A stretch of 64,000 nt of DNA from Sediminicoccus sp. KRV36. Lineage in GTDB: Bacteria > Pseudomonadota > Alphaproteobacteria > Acetobacterales > Acetobacteraceae. The position numbers and the translations under genes were made by a program. Positions 8,437 through 18,200 of the stretch are shown here, one piece after another. Below the pieces are notes generated by a model that saw only the letters and a program-made list of their open reading frames with translations, was not told where the DNA came from and did no database searches. The DNA lies in contig NZ_CP085081.1 of the NCBI RefSeq assembly GCF_023243115.1, positions 4,421,001-4,485,000 on the forward strand. Direction: 5' to 3'. The stretch's first letter is position 1; each line of letters begins with the position of its first letter.

Positions 8437-9173
8437 GTGCTGAGGATGAAGCCGGGGCGGCGCCAGTCCCGCGCCAACCCGTCACCCGCTGGGCCGATCT
8501 GCGGCGCTTCACCCAGGCGCGCGTCGGCATCGGCCGCGCCGGCAATGCCGTGCCGACCGCAGCGCATCTCGATTTCCAGGAAGCCCATGCCGCCGCGCGG
8601 GACGCCGTCTGGTCCGCGCTGGACGCTGAGGCGTTGCGCGCGGAACTCGGCCCCGTGCCGGTGCTGCACAGCGAGGCGGAGGACCGGCGCACCTATCTGC
8701 TCCGCCCTGATCTCGGCCGCCGCCTGCGCACCGCGGATCGTGAAAGCCTGCCGCGCACCGGCGGGACTGTGATCATCATCGCCGATGGGCTCTGTGCGTC
8801 CGGCGTGCAGTCGCAATCCGTGGCCATGGTGCGCGCGCTCGATGCCGCATGGCCTGTGGTGATGGTGCAGCAGGCGCGCGTGGCCATCGGCGATGATATC
8901 GGCGAGGCGATGGGGGCCGAGGCCGTGGTGGTCCTGATCGGCGAGCGGCCCGGGCTTTCCGCGCAGGACAGCATGGGCATCTACCTCACTTGGCAGCCCC
9001 GGCGCGGGCGGACCGACGCCGAGCGCAACTGCATCAGCAATATCCGCCCGGGCGGCATCAGCACCGCCGATGCGGCGGCCAAGCTGCATTGGCTGCTGCG
9101 CGGCGCCCGCGCGCTGGGTGCGACCGGCGTTGCGCTGAAGGACGACATGACGGCCGCGCCGCTTCTGGAGTAG
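8433..9173 (+). CDS. eutC: Ethanolamine ammonia-lyase small subunit
   Basis: A 246-residue partner of EutB that completes the cobalamin-dependent ethanolamine ammonia-lyase. Typical EutC segments are present: LRRFTQARVGIGRAG near the N-terminus, LLRPDLGRRL, VIIIADGLCASGVQ, LIGERPGLSAQDSMGIYLT and ERNCISNIRPGGIS. The ATG overlaps the eutB stop (ATGA), giving tight coupling and balanced subunit production. Thirty-one bases separate its stop from the next gene, a periplasmic binding protein, so all three may form one transcript. Confidence 0.95.
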   Translation: MSAEDEAGAAPVPRQPVTRWADLRRFTQARVGIGRAGNAVPTAAHLDFQEAHAAARDAVWSALDAEALRAELGPVPVLHSEAEDRRTYLLRPDLGRRLRTADRESLPRTGGTVIIIADGLCASGVQSQSVAMVRALDAAWPVVMVQQARVAIGDDIGEAMGAEAVVVLIGERPGLSAQDSMGIYLTWQPRRGRTDAERNCISNIRPGGISTADAAAKLHWLLRGARALGATGVALKDDMTAAPLLE

Positions 9174-9204
9174 GTTCGTGCCAACCAATCCAAGGGAGGC
9201 AAGA

Positions 9205-10140
9205 ATGCGCTGGATCACCCTCATGCTCGCCGCGATGCTGGCCTCGCCAGCCGCCGCGCAGGACTTCCCCAGCCGCGCCATCCAGCTCATCATCCCCTTC
9301 CCGCCCGGCGGCAATACGGATCTCATGGCCCGCGCGCTGCAGCAGGAATTGTCCAAGGCGCTGGGCCAGCAGGTGGTGGCGGTGAATCGCGGCGGGGCGG
9401 CAGGCTCCATCGGCAATGCCGAGGTCGCGCGGGCGCGGCCGGATGGCTACACCATCGGCATCTCGCCCAACAACGCCATCACGACGCAGCCCTTCCTGCA
9501 AAGCGTCACCTATACGCCGGAGGGGTTTCGCTATCTCTGCCTGGTCTATGACAATCCGCAGGTGCTGATCCTGGGACGCAACGCGCCCTTCCGCGACTTC
9601 GCGGGCATGATTGCCCATGCGCGCACGGGCCGCGAGGCATTGGTCTTCGGCTCGCCCGGTGTGGGCAGCACGCAGCATATCCTGATGGCGCAATTGCTGC
9701 GCGCGGCCGGCGTGGATGGGCTGAACGTGCCCTTCACCGGCGCCGGCCCCATGTCCCAGGCGGCGATGGCCGGGCAGATCATGGCCTTCGTCGAGGCCGC
9801 GTCCATTCCCGCCTCCACCGGCCTGGGCGTGCTGGCCGTGCTGGGCACGCAGCGCATGGCGGCCTTGCCCGAAGTGCCAAGCACGGGCGAGCTGGGCTAC
9901 CCCATGGCCGGCACCACTTATGGCGGGCTGCTGGCCCCCGCCGGCCTGCCCGACGCGATTGCCGAGACCATCGAGCGCGCCTGCCAGGCGGCGGTGACGA
10001 GCGAAGGCTTCCGCACCATCGCCGAGCGCCTGAACGCCGTGCCGAGCTTTCAGACCGGCGCGCAGTTCCGCGCACGCTTCCTTGCCGAGGCCCAGGTGAA
10101 CCGCGCCCTGCTCGCTGATCTCGGCATCCAGCGCCAGTGA
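9205..10140 (+). CDS. Tripartite tricarboxylate (Bug/TctC-type) substrate-binding protein
   Basis: A 311-residue periplasmic binding protein of the Bug/TctC family. The signal peptide is MRWITLMLAAMLASPAAA with cleavage before QDFPSR. The family hallmark IPFPPGGNTDLMARAL follows, then the ARPDGYTIGI motif. Start ATG at 9205 has GGGAGG upstream; a GTG at 9178 is in frame but less likely. Bug proteins usually bind carboxylates or amino-acid-like ligands and feed a TctA/TctB membrane pair, but no such pair is in the window. Its position straight after eutBC suggests a ligand linked to ethanolamine use, or a sensing role. It overlaps the next gene by four bases. Confidence 0.9.
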   Translation: MRWITLMLAAMLASPAAAQDFPSRAIQLIIPFPPGGNTDLMARALQQELSKALGQQVVAVNRGGAAGSIGNAEVARARPDGYTIGISPNNAITTQPFLQSVTYTPEGFRYLCLVYDNPQVLILGRNAPFRDFAGMIAHARTGREALVFGSPGVGSTQHILMAQLLRAAGVDGLNVPFTGAGPMSQAAMAGQIMAFVEAASIPASTGLGVLAVLGTQRMAALPEVPSTGELGYPMAGTTYGGLLAPAGLPDAIAETIERACQAAVTSEGFRTIAERLNAVPSFQTGAQFRARFLAEAQVNRALLADLGIQRQ

Positions 10141-10544
10141 GCTCCATCCCGCTCGATCCGCTGCTGCTGGATGAGGATTTTCTTCGCGCCTCGGGCCCGG
10201 GCGGGCAGAACGTCAACAAGCTGGAAACCGCCGTGCAGCTGCGTTGGCGCGCGGCCGAAGCCGGCCTGGATGAACGCGTCTTTGCCCGGCTGAAGACGCT
10301 CGCCGGGCGGCGGATGACGAAGGACGGCGTGGTGATCATCGCCGCCCAAAGCCACCGCATGCGCGAACGCAACCGCGAGGATGCGCTGGCCCGCATGCAG
10401 GAATTGCTGGATGAGGCAGCGCGGCCGCCGCCCCCCAAGCGGCGCAAGACCAAGCCCACCAAGGGCTCGCAAACCCGCCGGATGGACAGCAAGACCAAGC
10501 GCGGCACGACCAAGAAGCTGCGCTCGGGGCCGATCAGCGATTGA
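10137..10544 (+). CDS. arfB: ArfB-type peptidyl-tRNA hydrolase (ribosome rescue)
   Basis: A 135-residue codon-independent release factor homologue (ArfB/YaeJ). The catalytic GGQ motif is in RASGPGGQNVNKLETAV near the N-terminus, where ArfB has it. The C-terminal tail is long and basic (PPPPKRRKTKPTKGSQTRR...KRGTTKKLRSG), which in this family enters the empty mRNA channel of stalled ribosomes. It hydrolyses peptidyl-tRNA on ribosomes stalled without a stop codon. The GTG start overlaps the stop of the upstream binding protein (GTGA), an unexpected pairing that probably reflects compact genome organisation rather than shared function. Confidence 0.92.
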   Translation: MSSIPLDPLLLDEDFLRASGPGGQNVNKLETAVQLRWRAAEAGLDERVFARLKTLAGRRMTKDGVVIIAAQSHRMRERNREDALARMQELLDEAARPPPPKRRKTKPTKGSQTRRMDSKTKRGTTKKLRSGPISD

Positions 10545-10700
10545 GGCTGAGGTGTCGGGGGCCCTGCCCCGCGCCGCATCCGCACAGGGATCTCACCTGT
10601 TCCAGCGACCGGCGACACGCCACGCAGCCGGCGTTTTCTGGCCCCGGCAGACTTGCCCGTCCTGCGAGTGACAGGGAAACTTCGCCCGGGAGAGAACGAC

Positions 10701-11939
10701 ATGCCAAGCGCGACCAAGGGCGCGACCAGTTCCGGAAGCATCGAGACGCGGCATTCCTGGATCATCGCCTTCACGACACTGACCATGCTCGCCCTGGCCG
10801 CCGGCGCGCCCATGACGGTCGTCATCGGCCTCGTGCCCATCGCGGAGACGCTGGGGGCCGGCCGGTCGCTGCCGTCGCTTGCGACGTCGCTTGCCTATCT
10901 GGGCACGGGCGTGGGCGGGGTGCTGTGCGGCTTGCTGGCCGGCCGCTTTGGCCAGCGGGCTGTGGCGATCCTGGGGGGTGTCGCGATCCTGGGCGGCCTC
11001 GCGATCGCATCCCTGGCCGAGCCGTGGTCGCTGTTGCTGGGCATCGGCGTGGGGGTTGGGCTGTTCGGCAATGGGGCGCTGTTCCCACCCATGCTGGCCT
11101 ACGTCTCGCTGTGGTTCGATCGGCGTCGGGGGACGGCGCTGGCCCTGGTCTCATCCGGGCAATACATCGCGGGCTTCGTCTGGCCGACGCTTTTCGAGCG
11201 CGTGATGGCGGTGATTGGCTGGCAGCGCACCATGCTGATCTACGGCGTCATGGCGTCGGCCATCATTGTGGCGCTTGCGGCCCTGTTCCTGCGCCCTCCG
11301 CCGGTACCGGTGGTGGGCGTTGGCAGCATTCGCCTCGTGCCCGGCGCGCAGGTTCTCGGCATGACGCCGAACAAGGCCCTGGCGCTGATCGCCGCCGGCA
11401 GCTTCCTCTGCTGCGTGCCCATGGCCATGCCGGCGGCCCATCTGGTCGCGTTTTGCGGAGACCTGGGCATCGCGACCTCGCGCGGGGCGGCGATGCTGTC
11501 GGTTCTGCTGCTTGCGGCCTTCCTCTCACGCCAGTTCTGGGGGTGGATCTCGGACCGGATTGGCGGCTTGTGGACTGTTCTGCTCGGCGGCCTGGCGCAG
11601 TTGCTGGGCATGCTGGGCTTCCTCGCCACGCAGGACGAGGCAGGGTTGTTCTTCGCCGCGGCCGCCTACGGTCTGGGCTTCGCGGGCCTGGTCCCGGCCT
11701 ATGTGCTGGCCGTGCGGGAGCTTTTTCCCGCAGTGGAGGTGACCTGGCGCGTGCCGGCATTGCTGCTGTGCAGCCTTTCCGGCATGGCCTTCGGCGCCTG
11801 GCTGGCGGGCGTGATCTACGACGCCGTCGGCTTCTACGCAGCCGCCTGGTGGGTGGGGATCGGGTTCAATCTGGCGCAGCTTGCCCTGGTGGGCGGGCTG
11901 CTGTCTCGCATGGCAACGTCAGCGCCGAATGGGCCATGA
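10701..11939 (+). CDS. Major facilitator superfamily (MFS) transporter
   Basis: A 412-residue inner-membrane transporter with about twelve hydrophobic segments. The loop GLLAGRFGQRAVAIL between the second and third segments fits MFS motif A. The N-terminal half is richer in conserved glycine (LGTGVGGVLCGL), as in antiporters and organic-acid carriers. Start ATG at 10701 follows GGGAGAG; an in-frame upstream start at 10653 has no ribosome-binding site. The substrate cannot be inferred. It is separated from arfB by about 155 bases that include a small GC hairpin (CGGGG...CCCCG at about 10556-10571), so it is likely transcribed on its own. Confidence 0.85.
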   Translation: MPSATKGATSSGSIETRHSWIIAFTTLTMLALAAGAPMTVVIGLVPIAETLGAGRSLPSLATSLAYLGTGVGGVLCGLLAGRFGQRAVAILGGVAILGGLAIASLAEPWSLLLGIGVGVGLFGNGALFPPMLAYVSLWFDRRRGTALALVSSGQYIAGFVWPTLFERVMAVIGWQRTMLIYGVMASAIIVALAALFLRPPPVPVVGVGSIRLVPGAQVLGMTPNKALALIAAGSFLCCVPMAMPAAHLVAFCGDLGIATSRGAAMLSVLLLAAFLSRQFWGWISDRIGGLWTVLLGGLAQLLGMLGFLATQDEAGLFFAAAAYGLGFAGLVPAYVLAVRELFPAVEVTWRVPALLLCSLSGMAFGAWLAGVIYDAVGFYAAAWWVGIGFNLAQLALVGGLLSRMATSAPNGP

Positions 11940-12423
11940 CGGCCCCAGGCCATCGGGCAGACGGAGGTGGATACCCTGCCGCTGGAGTGGCCCGCAGTCT
12001 CTCCCCGTGAAGGCCAAATCGGCGTCGCTCGCATCCGCAGCGATGGCGGGACCTGCCCCTGCGCCTCGCCCATGCCCGAGCGTCCTGGGAAGGGGAGGAT
12101 GAACCCGCATCATCATCTGCGCCGGTGACTTCGCGTGCCTCTCCCGATCTCGCCGGATCATCCTGCATCAAGCGGCGGCCTTGCCGTGTCTTGATGGCGC
12201 AGCCGTGGTGCTGCCATCCACGTTCATATCCATCGGCACTTTCGAAGATGCGGACGCATAAAAATGCGCGATCAGGCGCTTCTGGCATGCAACCGCTGGC
12301 CAGCGGGGGTGTTCGCCATGAGGGTGTCTCCGTGCCGCGCCGCGAGCCCTTGGTGCAGCCATTGAGCTTTGCGAAAGGTAACAGTTGCTGTCGTCCCTTC
12401 GCTTCCACACCATGTCTGGCTGA
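11940..12423. other. 484-base region upstream of the efflux operon, no supported gene
   Basis: No open frame here shows recognisable similarity on either strand. A less GC-rich stretch at about 12210-12270 and the pyrimidine-rich run before 12424 could hold the promoter of the RND operon. No repressor gene (TetR or MarR type) is encoded here, so the operon's regulator must lie elsewhere. Confidence 0.4.
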
Positions 12424-13848
12424 ATGAACCCGCCGCCCTTGTCCCCCCGACGCATGTTCCTGCTCCCGGCCCTCCTGGCGCTGGCTGGCTGTTCGACGTT
12501 CCGCCCCGATCCGGCTTCAGGGGTTGCCCTGCCGGCGCAGTTCAGCGCCGCTTCCGCTGACGCCGCAAATTGGCCTGATCCCGCCTGGTGGAGCGGCTTC
12601 GGCTCGCCCGAGCTGGATGCGCTGATGCAACAGGCTGTGACGGCCAATTTTGACATCCGCGCCGCGGTTGCACGGGTGCGCCAAGCGGATGCGCAAATCC
12701 GCATCACCGGCCAGGCCCTGCTGCCCAGCGGCAACCTCACCGGCACCGTCACGCACAGCCAGACGCCGCTTTCCACCGCGACAGCCGTCAACCTCAACGG
12801 GGCGGCGGCGCGCGGCCGCTTCACCCATCGCACCTTGTATGCGACGGGCCTCCAGGCCGCCTATGAGATCGATTTCTGGGGCAAAAATCGCGCGGCCCTC
12901 GTGGCCGCCCAGCAGAATCTCCAGGCCACGCGCTTCGATGTCGGCGCCATCACGCTCACCACCGAGGCCTCGGTGGCCAATACCTATTTCCAGATCCTGG
13001 CCTCGCGCGAGCAACTGGCGATCCAGCAGCAGAATTTGACGGCGGCGGAGCGGGTGCTGGCCATCCTGCAGCAGCGCGCAAACGCCGGCACCAGCACGGG
13101 CCTCGACATCGCGACGCAGCAGACGCTGGTGGAGCAGCAGCGCGCCGCCGTCCCGCCGCTGCGGCAATCCGTCCAGCAGAACACCTATTCGCTCGGCACG
13201 CTGACCGGTCAGGTGCCCGAGGCGGTGCCGGTGCCGCGCCTCAGCCTTGGCGATGTGCGCGTGCCGCCGGTGCAGCCCGGCTTGCCGTCGGAGGTGTTGC
13301 AGCGCCGGCCCGATGTCGGTCTGGCGGAAGCGACACTGGCATCGGCCCAGGCCAGCGTCGAGCAGGCGCGGACGGCGATGTTCCCCTCCGTCACGCTCAG
13401 CGCGCAGGGCGGCTTCCAGAACCTGGCGCTGGAAAACCTGCTGCGGCCGGGGTCGTCGCTGTTTTCGCTGGTGGGCGGGCTGACGCAACCCATCTTCCAG
13501 CTGGGCCAGCTTCGCGCCCAATACCGGCTGACCCAGGCCCAGGCCGAAGAGCTGCTGGAGAACTACCGGGCGGCGATCGTCGCCGCGCTGGTGGATGTGG
13601 AGAATGCCATCGTGGCGCTGCGCGAAACCACCGAGCAGGAAACCCTGCAAGCCGCCGCGACCCGCAGCGCCGAGCGCGCCTATGCCATCTCCGAGGCGCA
13701 GTTGCGCGCCGGCACGATTGATCTTCTCGCGCTGCTGATCACCCAGCAGACGCTGTTCAACGCTCGCAACAATCTCGCCCAGGTGCGCCTGGCGCGGCTG
13801 CAGGCCGCTGTCGGCCTGTTTCGCGCGCTCGGCGGCGGCTGGAGCTGA
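12424..13848 (+). CDS. RND efflux outer-membrane lipoprotein, NodT/OprM family
   Basis: A 474-residue TolC-like channel that spans the outer membrane and periplasm for a tripartite efflux pump. The lipobox LLALAGC places the lipidated cysteine at residue 23. The two OEP repeats are visible: AYEIDFWGKNRAAL and TEASVANTYFQILASREQLAI in the first half, ARTAMFPSVTLSAQGGFQ and LTQPIFQLGQL in the second. The LPSEVLQRRPDVGLAEATL segment is diagnostic of the NodT class. It is the first gene of a four-gene operon, 18 bases ahead of the adaptor gene. It would export drugs, phenolics or similar compounds with the pumps downstream. Confidence 0.94.
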   Translation: MNPPPLSPRRMFLLPALLALAGCSTFRPDPASGVALPAQFSAASADAANWPDPAWWSGFGSPELDALMQQAVTANFDIRAAVARVRQADAQIRITGQALLPSGNLTGTVTHSQTPLSTATAVNLNGAAARGRFTHRTLYATGLQAAYEIDFWGKNRAALVAAQQNLQATRFDVGAITLTTEASVANTYFQILASREQLAIQQQNLTAAERVLAILQQRANAGTSTGLDIATQQTLVEQQRAAVPPLRQSVQQNTYSLGTLTGQVPEAVPVPRLSLGDVRVPPVQPGLPSEVLQRRPDVGLAEATLASAQASVEQARTAMFPSVTLSAQGGFQNLALENLLRPGSSLFSLVGGLTQPIFQLGQLRAQYRLTQAQAEELLENYRAAIVAALVDVENAIVALRETTEQETLQAAATRSAERAYAISEAQLRAGTIDLLALLITQQTLFNARNNLAQVRLARLQAAVGLFRALGGGWS

Positions 13849-13866
13849 GGCCGAGGGAAAGACGCC

Positions 13867-15204
13867 ATGCCCGATACCCCCATGCCGATCGAGCCACCAC
13901 GGCAGAAGGCGCTGCCCGCGTCGGCAGAGCGCCCGAGCCTGCCCGCGCCTGAACCCGCGCGCCGTGGCGGCAAGGGCTGGCTGGTGCTGCTGCTGCTGCT
14001 GGCGGCAGCTGGGGGTGCCGCCTGGTGGTACTGGCCGCAAATTTCCGCGCGCTTCACCACGCAGCCCGCCGCAACCGCGCCGGGTGGCCGCCGCATGGGC
14101 GGCGCCGTACCGGTGACCGCGAGCGCCGCGCAGCGCAGGGACATCCCCGTGCAGCTGGACGCGCTCGGCACGGTGCAGGCGCTGAACGCCATCACCATCC
14201 GCTCGCAGGTGGATGGCATCCTGGTCGAAGTCGCCTTTACCGAAGGCCAGGAGGTGCGCCGCGGCGACGTGCTGGCGCGGATTGACCCGCGCAGCTACGC
14301 CGCCGCCCTTGCCCAGGCCGAGGCGAAGAAGGCCCAGGATGAGGCGGTGCTGGCCAATTCGCGGCTCGACCTCGAACGCTACGCCGGGTTGGTGCGCAGC
14401 AATGGCGCCTCCCGCCAGCAGCTCGACACGCAGCGCGCCCTGGTCGCGCAGAACGAGGCCCTGGTGCAGGCCGATGAGGCGGCCATCGCCGCCGCGCGCG
14501 TGCAGCTCGACTTCACCACCATCCGCTCTCCGATCGATGGCCGCGTCGGCCTGCGCCAGGTGGACCAGGGCAATATCGTGCGCGCGGGCGATGCCAATGG
14601 CCTCGTCCTGGTGGCGCAGGTGGATCCGATCTCGGTGATCTACACGCTGCCGCAGCAGGAATTGCCGCGCGTCATCGCGGCGATGAATGCCGGGCCGGTG
14701 GAGGTGCAGGTGATCGCGGCCGATGGCTCGGTGCGCGCCAATGGCGTGCTGCTGACACCGGACAACACGGTGGATTCGACCACCGGCACCATTCGCCTCA
14801 AGGCCACCTTCCCCAACCCGGACCGGCAGCTCTGGCCGGGCGCCTTCGTCAATCTGCGCATGCTGGTCGCCACCCTGCGCGATGTCGTGGCGATTCCGCT
14901 GGTGGCCGTGCAGCGCGGCCCGGACGGGCCCTATGGCTTCGTCGTGAAGGCGGATGACACGGTCGAGCAGCGCCCGATCACCCTCGGCCTGCTGACCACG
15001 AGCGATGCCGTCGTGACGCGCGGGCTGGAAGCGGGCGAGCGCGTGGTCACCTCGGGCGGGCTGCGCCTCAGCGCCGGCAGCCAGGTGGCGGTCACCGAGC
15101 CCGTGGTGCCGGCGAATGAGCCGCGCCGCCGCCGCCCGGGCGGACCACCCGCCGAAGCGGGCCAGGGCCGGCGGGGCACGCCCCCCGCCGCCGCCGCGCC
15201 GTGA
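13867..15204 (+). CDS. RND efflux periplasmic adaptor (MdtA-like membrane-fusion protein)
   Basis: A 445-residue adaptor joining inner-membrane pump and outer-membrane channel. A single N-terminal membrane anchor lies at about residues 37-56 (GWLVLLLLLAAAGGAAWWYW). The lipoyl half-motifs follow, with GTVQALNAITIRSQVDGIL and the VDQGNIVRAGD segment, separated by the coiled-coil hairpin (AEAKKAQDEAVLANSRLDLE). The C-terminus is rich in Pro, Arg and Ala and probably disordered. ATG 13867 is preceded by GAGGGAAAG. The stop overlaps the first pump's GTG start by four bases. The order adaptor-pump-pump matches MdtA-MdtB-MdtC of enterobacteria. Confidence 0.94.
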   Translation: MPDTPMPIEPPRQKALPASAERPSLPAPEPARRGGKGWLVLLLLLAAAGGAAWWYWPQISARFTTQPAATAPGGRRMGGAVPVTASAAQRRDIPVQLDALGTVQALNAITIRSQVDGILVEVAFTEGQEVRRGDVLARIDPRSYAAALAQAEAKKAQDEAVLANSRLDLERYAGLVRSNGASRQQLDTQRALVAQNEALVQADEAAIAAARVQLDFTTIRSPIDGRVGLRQVDQGNIVRAGDANGLVLVAQVDPISVIYTLPQQELPRVIAAMNAGPVEVQVIAADGSVRANGVLLTPDNTVDSTTGTIRLKATFPNPDRQLWPGAFVNLRMLVATLRDVVAIPLVAVQRGPDGPYGFVVKADDTVEQRPITLGLLTTSDAVVTRGLEAGERVVTSGGLRLSAGSQVAVTEPVVPANEPRRRRPGGPPAEAGQGRRGTPPAAAAP

Positions 15205-18200
15205 ACTTCTCCTCGCCCTTCATCGCGCGGCCCGTCGCCACCTCGCTGCTGGCAGTGGCGGTGCTGCTGATCGGCCTCTTTGGTTATCTGCGGCTGCCGG
15301 TCTCGGCCCTGCCCGAGGTGGATTTCCCGACCATCGAGGTGACGACGCAGCTCCCCGGCGCCTCGCCCGAGACGGTGGCCGTGCAGATCACCGCCTCGCT
15401 CGAACGGCAGCTCGCGCAGATCGCTGGGCTGGCGGACCTGATTTCGGTCAGCAGCCCCGGAACCTCGCGCATCACACTGCAATTCAACCTCGGGCGGGAC
15501 ATTGATGACGCGGCGCAGGATGTGCAGGCGGCGATCAACGCGGCGCGCGGCACCCTGCCGCTGAACCTGCCCTACCCGCCCACCTACGCGAAGGTGAACC
15601 CGGCCGATCCGCCGATCCTCACACTCGCGCTCACCTCCGATACACGGCCGATCCATACGCTTTCGGATGTGGCCGATACCCTGCTGGCGCAACGCCTCTC
15701 GCAGGTCAGCGGCGTGGGCCGCGTCACGGTGCAGGGCAATATGCGGCCGGCCGTGCGCATCCAGGCCGATCCACGCCGGCTCGCCGCCTACGGGCTTTCG
15801 CTGGAGGATATCCGCAGCGCCGTGGTGGGCGGCAACCAGGCGGGGCCCAAGGGCGCGCTGGACGGGCCGCGCCAATCCTCCTCGGTCATGGCCAATGACC
15901 AGATCACCTCGGCCCAGGGCTTCGCCGATCTCGTCATCGCCTGGCGCAATGGCGCGCCGGTGCGCATCTCCGATCTCGGCGGCGCGATCGAGGATCTGGA
16001 GAACACGCTCAACGCCGCCTGGTTCAATGACGCGCGCGCCGTGCTGATCGATGTGCAGCGCCAGCCCGGCGCGAATATCGTGGAGACGGTGGACCGCGTG
16101 CGGGTGCAATTGCAGAATCTGCAGGGCGCGCTGCCCAACGGCATCGTCCTCACCATTGTCTCCGACCGGACCGAGACGATCCGCGCCTCGGTGCATGAGG
16201 TGCAGTTCACGCTGATCCTCTCGGTCCTGCTGGTGATCGCGGTGATCTACCTGTTTCTGCGCACCGGGCGGGCGACGCTGGTGCCAGGCGTGGCGCTGCC
16301 GCTCTCGATCATCGGCACCTTCGGCGTGATGTGGCTCTGCGGCTTCTCGATGGACAATCTCTCGCTCATGGCACTGACCATCGCAACCGGCTTCGTGGTG
16401 GATGACGCCATCGTGATGATCGAGAACATCGTCCGCCTCATCGAGGAGGGCGAGAAGCCGCTGGCCGCCGCCTATAAGGGTGCGCGGCAGATCGGCTTCA
16501 CCATCGTCTCGCTCACCGTCTCGCTGATCGCGGTATTCATCCCGCTGCTCTTCATGAGCGGCGTGGTGGGGCGGCTCTTCCAGGAATTCGCGCTCACGCT
16601 GACCATTGCGGTCGTCGTCTCCATGTTCGTCTCGTTGACGCTGACGCCGATGATGACCGGCCGCCTGCTGCGCCCGGCCGGGCAGGACCAGCCAGGCTGG
16701 GTGGCGCGCGTGGCCGAACGTGGCTTCGAATGGATGCGGGGGCACTACGCGCGCAGCCTCACCTGGGTGCTGCGGCATGAGGGATTGATGCTGCTGCTCA
16801 CAGCGGCGACGCTGGCCGGCACCGTGGCGCTTTACGTCGTCATGCCCAAGGGCTTCCTGCCGGCGCAGGATACCGGGCTTTTGGTGATCACGACGGAAGG
16901 GCCCGAGGATGCCTCCTTCGCGCGGCTCGTGGTGCTGCAGCAGCAGGTCGCCGCCCTGGTCCGGCAGGATCCGGATGTGACGGGCGTCACCTCGATCGCG
17001 GGGGCGGGCACGGTGAATGCGGCGCAGAATACCGGCCGCATCACCGCCATCCTGCGACCGCGCGCCGAGCGAAGCGCCTCGGCACAGGAGATCGCGGCCC
17101 GGCTGACGCCACGGCTGGAAGCCGTCGCCGGGATCGAGACGCGCATCCAGGCGGTGCAGGACATCCAGATCGGCGCGCGCGTCACCAGCACGCAGTTCCA
17201 GTACACGCTGACCGATTCCGACGCGGAGCGGCTGCGGGCATGGGCGCCGCGCCTCGTAGCACGCCTGCGCGAGGCACCCAGCCTGCGCCAGGTGAGCAGC
17301 GACCAGCGCGAAGGGGGCCTGCGCATTCATGTCGAGGTGGACCGCGACCGCGCGGCGCAGCTCGGCGTGACGATGCAGGCGGTGGATGACGTGCTTTATG
17401 ACGCTTTCGGTCAACGGCAGATTTCCACCATCTATGCGCAGAGCAACCAGTATCGCGTCGTGCTCGAAGCCTCGCCCGAAATGCGTGATGACCCGATGAT
17501 GATCGGCCAGCTCCGCGTGCCGGGCGCGGCCAGCGGACAGGGGGGCAGCACGGGCGCCACCCAGGTGACGGCGGGCTCCACCGTCGCGGCCACATCCGCC
17601 AGCGGCAGCGGCAATTACCAGGTGCCGCTCTCGGCCATCGCCACCATCAGCCGCCGCTCTGGGCCGATGACGATCACGCGGCAGGACCAGTTCCCGGCCG
17701 TCACCATTGGCTTTGACCTCGCCCCCGGCGTTTCGCTCAGCCATGCCGTGACCGAGATCCGCGCCATGGAAGCGGCCCTCGGCCTGCCCGAGACGGTGAC
17801 CGGTGAATTCTCGGGCGATGCGGCGGAATTCACCGCCTCGCTCTCCAGCCAGCCCTGGCTGATCCTGGCGGCGGTGGTGGTGATCTATCTTGTGCTCGGC
17901 ATGCTGTATGAGAGTGTGGTTCATCCCATCACCATCCTCTCCACCCTGCCCTCGGCCGGCATCGGCGCCTTGCTGGCGCTTTGGGCCTTCGGGCTCGATC
18001 TTTCGGTGGTGGGGCTGATCGGCATCGTCTTGCTGATGGGGATCGTGAAGAAGAACGCGATCATGATGATCGACTTCGCGCTCTCCGCGCAGCGCGAGCA
18101 CGGCCGCAGCCCGGAGGATGCGATCTACGAGGCCTGCGTGATGCGCTTCCGGCCGATCATGATGACCACCATGGCGGCGCTGCTGGGCGCCGTGCCGCTG

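Noticed and set aside
7033..10140. Ethanolamine microcompartment (BMC) locus
   Set aside because: Only eutB and eutC are present; no shell or signature-enzyme genes occur in the window.
10556..10571. GC hairpin after arfB as a third copy of the two-hairpin repeat
   Set aside because: Only a loosely similar first stem is present; the AAGAACC stem and the tail are missing.
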